NCBI RefSeq assembly: GCF_002797755.1
Contig: NZ_PGFI01000012.1
Span: 62,001-126,000 of the forward strand
Direction of reading: 5' to 3'
Source of the DNA: Brevirhabdus pacifica
GTDB taxonomy: Bacteria; Pseudomonadota; Alphaproteobacteria; Rhodobacterales; Rhodobacteraceae
Length of the DNA stretch: 64,000 bases
Positions within the stretch are counted from its first letter, which is position 1. Every line of letters starts with the position of its first letter. Shown piece by piece: positions 50,310-61,057 of this stretch. The notes under the pieces are model-generated. The model ran no database searches and was not told the origin of the DNA. It saw nothing but the letters and a program-made list of their open reading frames with translations. The translations under genes were made by a program, and so were the position numbers.

Positions 50310-51908
50310 ATGAACGAGATCAGCACGATTCCGGGCAAGGCGCAGGAATCGGGAGCGGAGGGCGAGGCCGGTGCGGCCACCGCCCCCGCGACCGGCACGG
50401 GCATGACCGTCGCCTCGGCCAACCTGCCGCTGGCGGGCGTGGCGGGGGCCGAATCCATGCCCCACAACATCGAGGCCGAGCAGCAGCTGCTGGGCGCGAT
50501 CCTGACCAACAACGACCTTTACGACCGCATCGCCTCGATCGTCGGGGCCGAGCATTTCCACGAGCCGGTGCACGCGCGTATCTTCGAGATCGCCGCCGCG
50601 CGGATCCAGAAGAACGCCCTGGCCTCTCCCGTCACGCTGAAACCTTTCCTCGAGGAGGATCCCGGCCTGGGCGAGCTGGGCGGCGTGGCCTACCTGGCGC
50701 GTCTTGCGGGCGCGGCGATCTCGGCCTTCGCGGCGCGGGACTATGCGCAGATGATCTATGATCTGGCGATCCGGCGCGAGCTGATCCGGCTGGGCGGCGA
50801 CATCTCGGCCAAGGCGCGGGAGATGGAGGTCGCAAGCGAGCCCAAGGACCAGATCGTCGAGGCCGAACAGGCGCTTTACAAGCTGGGCGAACAGGGCAAG
50901 ACCGACAGCGGCTTCCAGTCCTTCCTGAAGGCCGTGACCGACGCCGTCAACGTCGCCAACGCCGCCTATCAGCGCGAGGGCGGGCTTGCCGGCGTCTCGA
51001 CAGGTCTGATCGACATGGACAAGAAGCTGGGCGGCCTGCACCGCTCGGACCTTCTGATCCTGGCGGGCCGGCCCTCGATGGGCAAGACGTCGCTGGCCAC
51101 CAACATCGCCTTCAACATCGCCAAGGCCTACAAGCGCGGGCGCACGCCCGACGGCTCGGACGGCACGGTCGACGGCGGCGTCGTCGGCTTCTACTCGCTC
51201 GAGATGTCGGCCGAGCAGCTGGCCGCGCGGATCCTTTCCGAGGCCGCCGAGGTGCCCAGCGAACAGATCCGCCGCGGCGACATGACCGAGACCGAGTTCC
51301 GCCGCTTTGTCGAGGCTGCCAAGTCGCTGGAATCCTGCCCGCTTTACATCGATGACACGCCCGCCCTGCCGATCAGCCAGCTGGCCGCCCGCGCCCGCCG
51401 CCTGAAGCGGACCCACGGGCTGGACGTGCTGATCATCGACTATTTGCAGCTTGTCCGCCCGGCCACGGCCAAGGACAGCCGCGTCAACGAGGTGTCCGAG
51501 ATCACCCAAGGCCTCAAGGCCATCGCCAAGGAACTGGACATCCCCGTCATCGCCCTGTCGCAGCTGTCGCGTCAGGTCGAGAACCGCGAAGACAAACGCC
51601 CCCAGCTTTCGGACCTGCGTGAATCGGGCTCGATCGAGCAGGACGCCGACGTGGTGATGTTCGTGTTCCGCGAGGAATACTACAAGGAACGCGAGAAGCC
51701 CGGCGATCACGATCTTGAGGCGATGGCCACGTGGCAGACCGAGATGGAGCGTCTGCACGGCAAGGCCGAGGTCATCATCGGCAAGCAGCGCCACGGCCCC
51801 ATCGGCACGGTGGAGCTGAGCTTCGAGGGCCAGTTCACCCGCTTCGGCAACCTGGTGCGCCCCTGGCAAAACAACGAGGGTGGCGGCGGGCCCGACGTGG
51901 GGTTCTGA
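50310..51908 (+). CDS. dnaB: Replicative DNA helicase
   Basis: Hexameric 5'-3' helicase that unwinds the replication fork. 532 residues. The N-terminal collar domain starts MPHNIEAEQQLLGAILTNNDLYDRIA (near 50), after a 50-residue Ala/Gly/Thr-rich extension. The RecA-like C-domain has Walker A LAGRPSMGKTSLATNIAFN (near 255), Walker B DVLIIDYLQLVRP (near 375), the helicase block VIALSQLSRQVENREDKRPQLSDLRESGSIEQDADVVMFV, and the arginine finger region KQRHGPIGTVELSF. The extension before the collar is longer than in E. coli, as is common in this order. Only unlinked genes flank it; alr follows after 123 bases. No intein interrupts it. Confidence 0.98.
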   Translation: MNEISTIPGKAQESGAEGEAGAATAPATGTGMTVASANLPLAGVAGAESMPHNIEAEQQLLGAILTNNDLYDRIASIVGAEHFHEPVHARIFEIAAARIQKNALASPVTLKPFLEEDPGLGELGGVAYLARLAGAAISAFAARDYAQMIYDLAIRRELIRLGGDISAKAREMEVASEPKDQIVEAEQALYKLGEQGKTDSGFQSFLKAVTDAVNVANAAYQREGGLAGVSTGLIDMDKKLGGLHRSDLLILAGRPSMGKTSLATNIAFNIAKAYKRGRTPDGSDGTVDGGVVGFYSLEMSAEQLAARILSEAAEVPSEQIRRGDMTETEFRRFVEAAKSLESCPLYIDDTPALPISQLAARARRLKRTHGLDVLIIDYLQLVRPATAKDSRVNEVSEITQGLKAIAKELDIPVIALSQLSRQVENREDKRPQLSDLRESGSIEQDADVVMFVFREEYYKEREKPGDHDLEAMATWQTEMERLHGKAEVIIGKQRHGPIGTVELSFEGQFTRFGNLVRPWQNNEGGGGPDVGF

Positions 51909-52031
51909 TCCCGCGGCCCGGTTGCGCCGCGCGCGCAGGCCGGGCGCGCCCCCTCCCCTGCGCTTCGGGCCGCAACCTGAAAGCCCGGGTTTGCCCTTGA
52001 CCTCGACCCCAACCCTTCGGATACCGCTGAC

Positions 52032-53147
52032 ATGGCCAAAGGCATTCTCTCCATCGATCTCGACGCGCTTGTTGCGAACTGGCGCGCCCTCGACCGCCTG
52101 TCGGCGGGCAGCGTCGAAACCGGCGCGGTGGTCAAGGCCGACGGCTACGGGCTGAACGCCGGCATCGTCGGCAAGGCGCTGGCGCGGGCCGGCGCGCGCC
52201 GCTTCTTCGTGGCCCTGGCCGAGGAGGGCGCGGCGCTGCGCCAGGCATTGGGCGGGTCGCTGGACGAAGGGCCGCAGATCCTGGTCTTTTCGGGGCACAT
52301 GGCGGGTGACGCCGCGCTTCTGCGCGACCACGGGCTGGTGCCGATGCTGAACTCTCCCGAGCAGCTCAGCCGTCACCTCCAGTTCCTTCCCGGCCATGCT
52401 TTCGGCGTGCAGCTCGACAGCGGCATGAACCGCCTGGGCATGGAACCCTCGGACTGGGCGCCGGTGCGGGCCGCGGCCCTGGCCCAGGGGCCGGTGCTGA
52501 TCATGAGCCACCTTGCCTGCTCGGACGAGCCGCACCTGGGCCAGAACCGCGCCCAGCTCGACACGTTCCGCCAGATGACCGAGGGCTGCAACGTGCCCCG
52601 CTCGCTTTCGGCGACGGGGGGCATCCTGCTGGGGCCCGAGTATCATTTCGACGTCACCCGTCCCGGCGTCGGCCTTTACGGCGGTGCGCCCTTCACCCGC
52701 GCCGAGCCCGTGGTGCGGCTGAGCCTGCCGGTGATCCAGGTGCGCAACCTGACCCCGGGCGAGACTGTGGGCTACGGCGGAAGCTGGACCGCGCGGCAGC
52801 CGACGCGGATCGCGACGCTGAGCGGCGGCTATGCCGACGGCATCACGCGGCACCTGTCGAACATCGGGCAGGTCTTTGCGGGCGACACGCCCTGTCCGCT
52901 GGCCGGGCGCGTCTCGATGGATCTGCTGACGGTGGATGTCTCGGCCCTGCCCGAGGTTCCCGAGACGCTGGACCTGATCTGCCCCGCCCAGGGCGTGGAC
53001 CGGATCGCGGATCTTGCCGGGACCATCGGCTACGAGGTGCTGACCCAGCTTGGCCACCGCTACGAGCGGCGCTACCTGGGCGAGGCCGGGGCCGACATCG
53101 CCTCCCCCGACGCGGCAGGGCAGCCCGCGCCGGTGACGACGCCATGA
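52032..53147 (+). CDS. alr: Alanine racemase
   Basis: PLP enzyme making D-alanine for peptidoglycan, cytosolic. 371 residues. The PLP lysine is Lys35 in [13 protein letters not shown]; the PLP phosphate and second-subunit residues follow, with [12 protein letters not shown] and the catalytic Tyr region [27 protein letters not shown]. The motif [10 protein letters not shown] (instead of VVKANAYGHG) is a variant seen in alphaproteobacteria. The start ATG gives [18 protein letters not shown]. Its stop overlaps the ATG of mlaE (ATGA at 53144), so these genes may be one unit. Confidence 0.96.
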   Translation: MAKGILSIDLDALVANWRALDRLSAGSVETGAVVKADGYGLNAGIVGKALARAGARRFFVALAEEGAALRQALGGSLDEGPQILVFSGHMAGDAALLRDHGLVPMLNSPEQLSRHLQFLPGHAFGVQLDSGMNRLGMEPSDWAPVRAAALAQGPVLIMSHLACSDEPHLGQNRAQLDTFRQMTEGCNVPRSLSATGGILLGPEYHFDVTRPGVGLYGGAPFTRAEPVVRLSLPVIQVRNLTPGETVGYGGSWTARQPTRIATLSGGYADGITRHLSNIGQVFAGDTPCPLAGRVSMDLLTVDVSALPEVPETLDLICPAQGVDRIADLAGTIGYEVLTQLGHRYERRYLGEAGADIASPDAAGQPAPVTTP

Positions 53148-54004
53148 CAGGACCGGGCGCAGCCGGGGCCGCCCCCAAGGGCACCGAGGACGGGCGCCCC
53201 GGTCCCGCGCGCCGCCTGCTGGCCTGGCTGATGGCTGCCCTTGCATCGGTCGGACGCTCCTCCCTGCATCTTCTGGCTTCGGTCGGCCAGGTCGCGATCT
53301 ACGCCGGCCTGACCGTGACCCACATGGTTCGCCCGCCCTTCTACGGGCGCGAATTCCTGAATGCCTTGCTGACTATCGGCTATTTCAGCCTGCCGGTCGT
53401 CGGGCTGACCGCCCTGTTCACCGGCGGCGCGCTGGCGCTTCAGATCTATGCCGGCGGCGCGCGGTTCTCGGCCGAGGCGGTGGTCCCCTCCATCGTCGCC
53501 ATCGGCATGGTGCGCGAACTGGGCCCGGTGCTGGGCGGGCTGATGGTGGCGGGCCGGGTCGCGGCCTCCATCGCGGCCGAGATCGGCACCATGAAGGTGA
53601 CCGAGCAGATCGACGCCCTCGTCACCCTGTCGACCGACCCGATGAAATACCTGACCGTGCCGCGGGTGCTGGCCGCGACGCTGGCGCTGCCGGTCCTGGT
53701 GGGTGTGGGCGACGCGATCGGCATCCTCGGCGGATACCTCGTCGGCATCACGACGCTGGACTTCAACGCCGCCGCCTACCTGAAGAACACGGTCGACTTC
53801 CTCGAGACGTGGGACGTGGTATCGGGCCTGATCAAGGGCGCGGCCTTCGGGTTCATCGTGGCGCTGATGGGTTGTTTCCACGGCATGCGCTCGGGCCGGG
53901 GGGCGCGGGGCGTGGGACGGGCGACCATCGACGCCGTGGTCTCGGCCTCGATCCTGATCTTGGCGGCCAACTTCCTTTTGACCAACCTGTTCTTCGCCGC
54001 ATGA
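53144..54004 (+). CDS. mlaE: MlaE-type ABC transporter permease (lipid asymmetry)
   Basis: A 286-residue inner-membrane permease of the Mla/MCE family that moves phospholipids between membranes. It has about five hydrophobic segments, including [79 protein letters not shown] (the conserved cytoplasmic coupling region with GRxxxxxAAEIGTMxxxEQ), [18 protein letters not shown] and [16 protein letters not shown]. The first 25 residues are low complexity. Overlaps alr at its start and mlaF at its end (ATGA at 54001). No MlaD (MCE-domain) gene follows, unlike in enterics. Confidence 0.95.
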   Translation: MTGPGAAGAAPKGTEDGRPGPARRLLAWLMAALASVGRSSLHLLASVGQVAIYAGLTVTHMVRPPFYGREFLNALLTIGYFSLPVVGLTALFTGGALALQIYAGGARFSAEAVVPSIVAIGMVRELGPVLGGLMVAGRVAASIAAEIGTMKVTEQIDALVTLSTDPMKYLTVPRVLAATLALPVLVGVGDAIGILGGYLVGITTLDFNAAAYLKNTVDFLETWDVVSGLIKGAAFGFIVALMGCFHGMRSGRGARGVGRATIDAVVSASILILAANFLLTNLFFAA

Positions 54005-54747
54005 TCGAGCTGCGCGATATCCACAAGAGCTTCGGCTCCAAGCACGTCCTGCGGGGCGTGGACCTGCACGTGGAAAAGGGCACCTCGATGGTGGTGATCG
54101 GCGGCTCGGGCACCGGCAAGTCGGTGACGATCCGCACGGTCCTGGGCCTCGTGCGCCCGGACCGGGGCCAGATCCTGGTCGATGGTCAGGACGTGACCCT
54201 GGCTGACCGCGACAGTTTCCTGGCGCGGTTCGGCATGCTCTTCCAGGCCGGTGCGCTGTTCGATTCGATGCCCGTCTGGCAGAACGTCGCCTTCCGGCTG
54301 CTGCGCGGATCCCTTCGCCGCCCCCGCGAGGAGGCCCGCGCAATCGCGATCGAGAAGCTGCGCCGCGTCGGCCTGAAACCCGATGTCGCCGAGCTTTACC
54401 CAGCCGAGCTGTCGGGCGGCATGCAAAAGCGCGTGGCACTGGCCCGCGCCATCGCCGCCGAGCCCGAGATCATCTTCTTCGACGAGCCGACCGCCGGGCT
54501 GGACCCGATCATGTCCGGCGTCATCAACGATCTGATCCGCGAAATCGTCACCGACATGGGTGCCACCACCATCACCATCACCCACGACATGACCTCGGTG
54601 CGCACCATCGCCGACAACGTCGCGATGCTGCATGACGGGATCATCCAGTGGACGGGGCCAGTGTCGCGGCTGGACCACTCGGGCAACCCCTACCTCGACC
54701 AGTTCGTGCACGGCCGTGCCGACGGCCCGATCGAGGCGATAAGGTGA
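54001..54747 (+). CDS. mlaF: MlaF-type ABC transporter ATPase
   Basis: A 248-residue ATP-binding subunit that powers MlaE. Walker A is GGSGTGKS (residues 34-41), Q loop FGMLFQAGALFDSM, signature LSGGMQKRVALARAIA, Walker B IIFFDEPTAGLD, and H-switch TITHDMTS. The longer Q-loop region FQ(A)GALFDSMPVWQNVAF is typical of the Mla/MCE ATPases. Begins in the mlaE stop codon. The open frame upstream inside mlaE is a shadow. A 97-base gap with an ACACTT/AAGTG-type dyad separates it from the next gene. Confidence 0.96.
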   Translation: MIELRDIHKSFGSKHVLRGVDLHVEKGTSMVVIGGSGTGKSVTIRTVLGLVRPDRGQILVDGQDVTLADRDSFLARFGMLFQAGALFDSMPVWQNVAFRLLRGSLRRPREEARAIAIEKLRRVGLKPDVAELYPAELSGGMQKRVALARAIAAEPEIIFFDEPTAGLDPIMSGVINDLIREIVTDMGATTITITHDMTSVRTIADNVAMLHDGIIQWTGPVSRLDHSGNPYLDQFVHGRADGPIEAIR

Positions 54748-54844
54748 CACTTACCCAAAAGTGATCGCTATTCCCCGTCCTGCGCGGGAACCAATCCATC
54801 CCCCCCCGCGTATGTCCTGCGAAAGCGAACCGGAGGGAAATAAC

Positions 54845-55603
54845 ATGCAGGAACGTCGGAAATCAGCGACCGGGTGGGTCAAATCGGCCATCCAGGGCTT
54901 GTCGATCATGGTCATCGCCGTATTGGCCATCGCCGCATCGGCGGCGACAATCGCGGCCATCGCGGGCGTTCTGCCCTGGCTGAACCTGCCGGTCACCTTC
55001 GGCGAGACCACCTATGCCTGGGGCGGCGTTGTCGTCCAGTCGGTGGTTACCCTGATCCTCGTCGCCCTGTGCTTCTTCATCCCTTCCAGCCTGCGCGTCC
55101 TGCAGCTTGAGCGCAGCCACCGCGACTTTGCCATCACCATGAGCGACGTGGCCGAGGCCTATGCCCTGTGCCACCGTGCCGACCGTGAGGGCGTGTTCCA
55201 GATGTCGGCCGAGTTCGACAGCATCAAGGAGCGCATCCGCTTCCTGGCCAACCACCCCGAGCTGCCCGAGCTGGAGCATTCGGTGATCGAGGCCGCCGCC
55301 GAGATGAGCCACACGAGCCGCGAGCTGGCCGAGATCTACTCGGACGAGAAGGTGGCCCGTGCCCGCAACTTCCTGACCCAGCGCCAGGAAGAGATCGAGC
55401 GCACCCAGAAATCCATCTCCGAGGCCCATGCGACCACCGCGCAGCTCAAGCGCTGGTATGACTCGGTCGATGTCGAGGAGGCCACCGTCCGCTCGCAGAT
55501 CCAGCAACTGGAAGAGCGCCTGGCCGAGCTTCTGCCCGACCTCGGCTTCGAACGCCCCCGCAAGGAGGGCAAGCCCAAGGTCTACGCGGTCGCCGCCGAG
55601 TAA
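54845..55603 (+). CDS. Two-segment membrane protein with coiled coil (tandem paralogue 1)
   Basis: A 252-residue protein with two N-terminal membrane segments: LSIMVIAVLAIAASAATIAAIAGVLPWL (about 19-46) and VVVQSVVTLILVALCFFIPSSL (about 62-83). The rest is cytosolic or periplasmic helix: LQLERSHRDFAITMSDVAEAYALCHRADREGVFQMSAEFDSIKERIRFLANHPEL, EIYSDEKVARARNFLTQRQEEIERTQ, and a coiled coil VRSQIQQLEERLAELLPDLGFERP. It is clearly homologous to the next gene over most of its length. Relatives in this order are often labelled DNA repair protein, which the sequence does not explain. GGAGGG lies 7 bases before the ATG. Following mlaEF, a structural or Mla-linked role is possible. Confidence 0.82.
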   Translation: MQERRKSATGWVKSAIQGLSIMVIAVLAIAASAATIAAIAGVLPWLNLPVTFGETTYAWGGVVVQSVVTLILVALCFFIPSSLRVLQLERSHRDFAITMSDVAEAYALCHRADREGVFQMSAEFDSIKERIRFLANHPELPELEHSVIEAAAEMSHTSRELAEIYSDEKVARARNFLTQRQEEIERTQKSISEAHATTAQLKRWYDSVDVEEATVRSQIQQLEERLAELLPDLGFERPRKEGKPKVYAVAAE

Positions 55604-55863
55604 CCACGCCTCACCAAATTTCCCCGCTTTCCGATCGCGCTCCGCCCCCAAGGCGGGGCGCGATTCGTTTGCACAGACCCCCTTTGTGCTTTTCCCCCGC
55701 CCCATGCGTCATTATCGGCATTGGGGATTTCTTGTCTCAAATCGGGAAATGGTTCATTCTTGAGGGACGTGATCGTTTCCGACATGGCAACCCGAACCCG
55801 ATAACGCTTCCATTTGAAGGGGTTTTGAGGTGTGATCATGAAATCCTTGGGGGAGGATTTGAG

Positions 55864-56832
55864 ATGTCATTTTTCAACGTGCGCAGCTGGGCGCTTTTCC
55901 GAAACCTGTTCCAGATAATCGCGCTTTGCGCCGTGGTGGCATTGGCCGCCGCGTCCGTCACCACCACCGTTTTCTCGGCGCTCGGCGTGCTGCCCTGGCT
56001 TGAGGTCACGGCAGGCCTTGGCAACCTGGCCATTCCGGGCGCGGGCATGATGCTGCAAATCGGCTTCAGCGTGCTGTGCGTCGCGCTGCTGTTCTTCGTG
56101 CCGGCCTCGGGGCGTATCCTGACGCTGGAGAAGGCCCATCGCAATTTCAAGATCTCGATGGACGACGTGGCCCGGGCCTATCAGATCTCGCACAGCGCCG
56201 ACCGCTCTGGCGAATTCACCCTGTCGTCGGAGTTCGACAGCGTCCGCGACCGCATGGAATACCTGCGAGAGCATCCCGACCTGGCCGAGCTTGAGCCCGG
56301 CCTGATCGAGGTTGCAGGCCAGATGAGCCATGTCACCCGCGACCTGGCCTTGACCTATTCCGACGAGAAGGTCGCCCGCGCCCGCACCTTCCTGCGCCAG
56401 CGCCAAGAGGAGGTGCAGGACCTGCGCGACCGCATCCGCGCCGCAACCGCCACCTGCGACGAGCTGCGCCGCTGGATCCAGGACGTGAAGGCCGACGAGC
56501 GGCTGGCGGTGAAGCAGATCTCGCGGCTGGAGCGGGACTTGGCCGATCTTCTGCCCGAGATCGGGCTTGAGATCGTCAGCATCTCGACCGGCAACGAGGG
56601 TAGCGATGCCAATGTCGTGCCGCTGGCCGGCAAGCCCGGCGACGGGGCCGAGGCCACGCTGGCCGCCCGCACCGCGCCCGGCGCACGCTCGCTCAAGGCC
56701 GCGACCAAGGCGGCCCGGATCGCGGCCCAAAGCGCCACGATCGCCGGCGAGTACCACGACAGCCTCAGCGGGCCGGTGATCCCGTCCAGCTCCTTCGCCG
56801 CGCATGTGGTGACGCCCAAGCCGGCGAACTGA
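55864..56832 (+). CDS. Two-segment membrane protein with coiled coil (tandem paralogue 2)
   Basis: A 322-residue paralogue of the preceding gene. Membrane segments: LFQIIALCAVVALAAASVTTTVFSALGVLPWL and AGMMLQIGFSVLCVALLFFVPASGRI. Shared blocks: LTLEKAHRNFKISMDDVARAYQISHSADRSGEFTLSSEFDSVRDRMEYLREHPDL, LTYSDEKVARARTFLRQRQEEVQDLRDR and RLERDLADLLPEIGLE. It adds an 80-residue C-terminal tail rich in Ala, Thr and Gly (EGSDANVVPLAGKPGDG to VTPKPAN) that the first copy lacks. GGGAGGA lies 8 bases before the ATG. A 260-base gap separates the two copies, so each may have its own promoter. Function unknown. Confidence 0.82.
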   Translation: MSFFNVRSWALFRNLFQIIALCAVVALAAASVTTTVFSALGVLPWLEVTAGLGNLAIPGAGMMLQIGFSVLCVALLFFVPASGRILTLEKAHRNFKISMDDVARAYQISHSADRSGEFTLSSEFDSVRDRMEYLREHPDLAELEPGLIEVAGQMSHVTRDLALTYSDEKVARARTFLRQRQEEVQDLRDRIRAATATCDELRRWIQDVKADERLAVKQISRLERDLADLLPEIGLEIVSISTGNEGSDANVVPLAGKPGDGAEATLAARTAPGARSLKAATKAARIAAQSATIAGEYHDSLSGPVIPSSSFAAHVVTPKPAN

Positions 56833-56944
56833 GCTTGCGGACCCCTCCCCCGCGCTGGCCCCTTGCCGCGGCCCCCGCTTCGTGCGGGGCAACCGCCCTT
56901 GCGACATGCCGCGCGCCCGACCGGACAGAAGGGCGATCCGCCCG

Positions 56945-57256
56945 ATGATCCCCGTCCTTGCCGGCATCGCACTGGCGGCGAGCCTTTTCGCCGCGCTGAT
57001 CTTCTCGGTCGGACGGGCCGCCGGCAGCACCGGGCGGCTGCGCGTGCTGCACCTGCTGGTGGCGGGGCTGATCGTCGCCGGCATGCTGGCCGTCAGCCTT
57101 GCGGCACCCGGACCCGCACGACTGGTGGCGCTGCTCCTGGCGCCCGCCGCCGCGCTGCTGGTCGGGTTTGAGCGCGGTTTCAACCGCGTCCTGCCACTGG
57201 CCCCCCTCTTCTTTGCCGTGGCGCTGTTCACGGGCTTGCCGTTTGTCGGCGGGTGA
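56945..57256 (+). CDS. Small hydrophobic membrane protein
   Basis: A 103-residue protein that is almost all membrane segments: MIPVLAGIALAASLFAALIF, LRVLHLLVAGLIVAGMLAVSLA, LVALLLAPAAALLVGFERGFN and VLPLAPLFFAVALFTGLPFVG, so three or four helices. I recognise no family motif. The start ATG at 56945 is chosen over upstream codons because translation from 56882 would add a basic non-membrane stretch without a ribosome site; AGGG precedes the ATG by about 10 bases. It ends 13 bases before radA on the same strand, which suggests co-transcription. Confidence 0.65.
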   Translation: MIPVLAGIALAASLFAALIFSVGRAAGSTGRLRVLHLLVAGLIVAGMLAVSLAAPGPARLVALLLAPAAALLVGFERGFNRVLPLAPLFFAVALFTGLPFVGG

Positions 57257-57269
57257 CCGAAAAGAAGCC

Positions 57270-58637
<1,368 letters not shown>

Positions 58638-58674
58638 TAAGCGCGAACAAGATCAGAATGCCAGGAGGCAGAGC

Positions 58675-59241
58675 ATGGATGGATTTACGGTCGTCGACGC
58701 AGTCGTGGGCTTCGTCATCGTCGTGTCGGCACTGCTGGCCTATTCGCGCGGTTTCGTGCGCGAGGTCATGTCGATCCTGGGCTGGATCGCGGCGGCCATC
58801 CTGGCCTTCCTCTTCGCCGCCCAGGCCGAGCCGCTGGTCAAGGAACTGCCCTATGTCGGCGACTTCCTGACCGACAGCTGCGAACTTTCGACCATCGCCG
58901 CCTTCGCCGCCGTCTTCGCCCTGGCCCTTGTCGTGGTGTCGCTGTTCACGCCGCTCTTTTCCGGCGTCGTGCGCCGCTCGGCCCTGGGCGGGTTCGACCA
59001 GGGTCTGGGTTTCGTCTTCGGCGCCCTGCGCGGCATCGTCCTGGTCGCGGTGGCCTTCCTGGTCTACGACCGGGTGGTGGTGGATCAGTCGATCCCCGTG
59101 ATCGACAATTCGCGCTCTGCCGGGGTCTTCAGCCGCGTCGAGGAGAATGTCGAGCGTCAGGTCCCCACCGACCTGCCCGGCTGGATCACCGCCCGCTACG
59201 AAGACCTGGTCGGTCAGTGCACCCCCACCGAAACCCGCTGA
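58675..59241 (+). CDS. cvpA: CvpA-family membrane protein
   Basis: A 188-residue inner-membrane protein. Four hydrophobic segments: VVDAVVGFVIVVSALLAYSRG, VMSILGWIAAAILAFLFAAQAEP, IAAFAAVFALALVVVSLFTPLF and FVFGALRGIVLVAVAFLVYDR. The family pattern FDxxVxxxxxxSxxxGxxRGFVREVxSILGW is visible near the N-terminus. CvpA is needed for colicin V production in E. coli and for envelope integrity; its gene sits before purF in many proteobacteria, as here. The ATG at 58675 has AGGAGG 8 bases upstream. The C-terminal tail (SRVEENVERQVPTDLPGW...) is probably cytoplasmic. Confidence 0.92.
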   Translation: MDGFTVVDAVVGFVIVVSALLAYSRGFVREVMSILGWIAAAILAFLFAAQAEPLVKELPYVGDFLTDSCELSTIAAFAAVFALALVVVSLFTPLFSGVVRRSALGGFDQGLGFVFGALRGIVLVAVAFLVYDRVVVDQSIPVIDNSRSAGVFSRVEENVERQVPTDLPGWITARYEDLVGQCTPTETR

Positions 59242-59499
59242 TGCCGATGATCCCCTTTTCCGCAGGCCGGGACGCCAGCGCCCGGCCCGCTTCGCCTGTC
59301 CTGCCCGTTGCCGCCACGGCCGCCGCCGTGTCCCGCCTGCCTGCGACACTGGCGCACCCCGCCCTCTACAGGGGGAGCGGCGGTTGAAAACCGCGATCAA
59401 GGACGCTACGTCACTGCGTGGTGACAGACAGCCAATTCGCCATTATGTCGGTCGCAACTGCGATACGGAACCTGCCCGCGACAATCGGAGCACCTCTGC

Positions 59500-60963
59500 A
59501 TGAGCCCGTTACCCCCCGCCCATCCTTTCGACGATGACAAGCTGCGCGAGGAATGCGGCGTTTTCGGTGTCGTCGGTGTCGCCGACGCGGCCAACTTCGT
59601 GGCCCTTGGCCTGCACGCGCTGCAACACCGGGGACAGGAGGCCGGCGGTATCGTCAGCCACGACGCCACCCTTGGTTTCAACTCGGCCCGCCGCTTCGGC
59701 TATGTGCGCGACAACTTCACCAAGGCCTCGCTGATGGAAACGCTGCCCGGGCCCATCGCCATCGGGCACGTGCGCTACTCGACCTCCGGGTCCAAGGGGC
59801 CGACGCAGATCCGTGACGTGCAGCCCTTCTTCGGCGAATTCTCGATGGGCGGCGCGGCCATCGCCCATAACGGCAACATCACCAACGCCAACGCCCTGCG
59901 GCGCGAGCTGATCGAGCGCGGCTCGATCTTCCAGTCGTCGTCGGACAGCGAATGCATCATCCACCTGATGGCCCGTTCGCTTCAGCAGAACATCCCCGAA
60001 CGGATGAAGGATGCGCTGCGCCGGGTCGAGGGGGCCTTCTCGGTCGTTGCCATGACCCGCACCAAGCTGATCGGCGTGCGCGACCCGCTGGGCGTTCGCC
60101 CGCTGGTCCTGGGCCGGGTCGGCGAAGGCTGGGCGCTGTCATCGGAGACCTGCGCGCTGGACATCATCGGCGCCGAATTCGTGCGCGAGATCGAGCCGGG
60201 CGAGATGGTGGTCATCACCGAAAAGGGCGTCGAAAGCTACCAGCCCTTCGACCGCAAGCCCTCGCGCTTCTGCATTTTCGAGCATGTCTATTTCTCGCGC
60301 CCCGACTCGATCCTCGGCGGCCGCTCGGTCTACGAGACGCGCGAGGCCATCGGCCGCGGCCTGGCCCGCGAGTCGGCGGTCGATGCCGATCTTGTCTGCC
60401 CCGTGCCCGACAGCGGCACCCCCGCCGCCATCGGCTTTGCGCTGGAATCAGGCATTCCCTTCGGCATGGGTATCGTGCGCAACCAGTACATGGGCCGCAC
60501 CTTCATCGAACCGACCGAACAGATCCGCAACATGGGCGTGCGCCTGAAGCTGAACGTCAACCGGGCGCTGATCCGCGGCAAGCGGGTGGTGCTGGTGGAC
60601 GACTCGGTGGTGCGCGGCACGACCTCGCGCAAGATCAAGGACATGATCCTGGATGCCGGCGCAAAGGAGGTGCACTTCCGCATCGCCTCGCCGCCCACCG
60701 CATGGCCCTGCTTCTACGGCGTCGACACGCCCGAACGCGACAAGCTGCTGGCCGCCCAGATGACCGAGGACGAGATGTGCGCCCATCTCGGCGTCGACAG
60801 CCTGCGCTTCATCTCGCTCGACGGGCTTTACAAGGCCGTGGGCGAGGCCGGCGGCCGCGATCCCGCGGCCCCGCGCTATTGCGACGCCTGCTTCTCGGGC
60901 GAATACCCGGTCAAGCCCTCGGACATGATCGAACGCGGCTTCGCCCTGAAGGCCGCCGAGTAG
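59500..60963 (+). CDS. purF: Amidophosphoribosyltransferase
   Basis: Catalyses the first committed step of purine synthesis: PRPP plus glutamine gives phosphoribosylamine. 487 residues. An 18-residue propeptide precedes the N-terminal nucleophile Cys19 (EECGVFGVVGV), as in the Bacillus-type enzymes. The glutaminase domain shows HALQHRGQEAGGIVS, GHVRYSTSGS and AIAHNGNITNA; the PRTase domain has the PRPP loop RVVLVDDSVVRGTTS. The C-terminal YCDACFSGEYPV and CPVPDSG fit the [4Fe-4S]-containing subtype, whose cluster Cys are also in HVYFSRPDS and PPTAWPCFYG, but I did not verify all four ligands. The ATG has GGAG about 9 bases upstream. The 258-base leader shows no riboswitch I recognise. Confidence 0.97.
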   Translation: MSPLPPAHPFDDDKLREECGVFGVVGVADAANFVALGLHALQHRGQEAGGIVSHDATLGFNSARRFGYVRDNFTKASLMETLPGPIAIGHVRYSTSGSKGPTQIRDVQPFFGEFSMGGAAIAHNGNITNANALRRELIERGSIFQSSSDSECIIHLMARSLQQNIPERMKDALRRVEGAFSVVAMTRTKLIGVRDPLGVRPLVLGRVGEGWALSSETCALDIIGAEFVREIEPGEMVVITEKGVESYQPFDRKPSRFCIFEHVYFSRPDSILGGRSVYETREAIGRGLARESAVDADLVCPVPDSGTPAAIGFALESGIPFGMGIVRNQYMGRTFIEPTEQIRNMGVRLKLNVNRALIRGKRVVLVDDSVVRGTTSRKIKDMILDAGAKEVHFRIASPPTAWPCFYGVDTPERDKLLAAQMTEDEMCAHLGVDSLRFISLDGLYKAVGEAGGRDPAAPRYCDACFSGEYPVKPSDMIERGFALKAAE

Positions 60964-61057
60964 CATCGCCTGCCCCGGCACGCCGCCCCTGTGGGCGGGC
61001 GCGCCGGACCAACGCCCGCGCTTGACCTTGGCCCGGCGCTTGGGCAAGAGACGCTCC

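Noticed and set aside
50193-53246. Open frame of more than 1000 codons on the minus strand
   Set aside because: It is antisense to dnaB and alr, which are unmistakable; its translation is a Gly/Arg/Gln/His-rich shadow of high-GC codon use with no domain.
59242-59499. Possible purine riboswitch upstream of purF
   Set aside because: No conserved purine aptamer core or terminator-type switch could be drawn; only ordinary GC-rich leader sequence.
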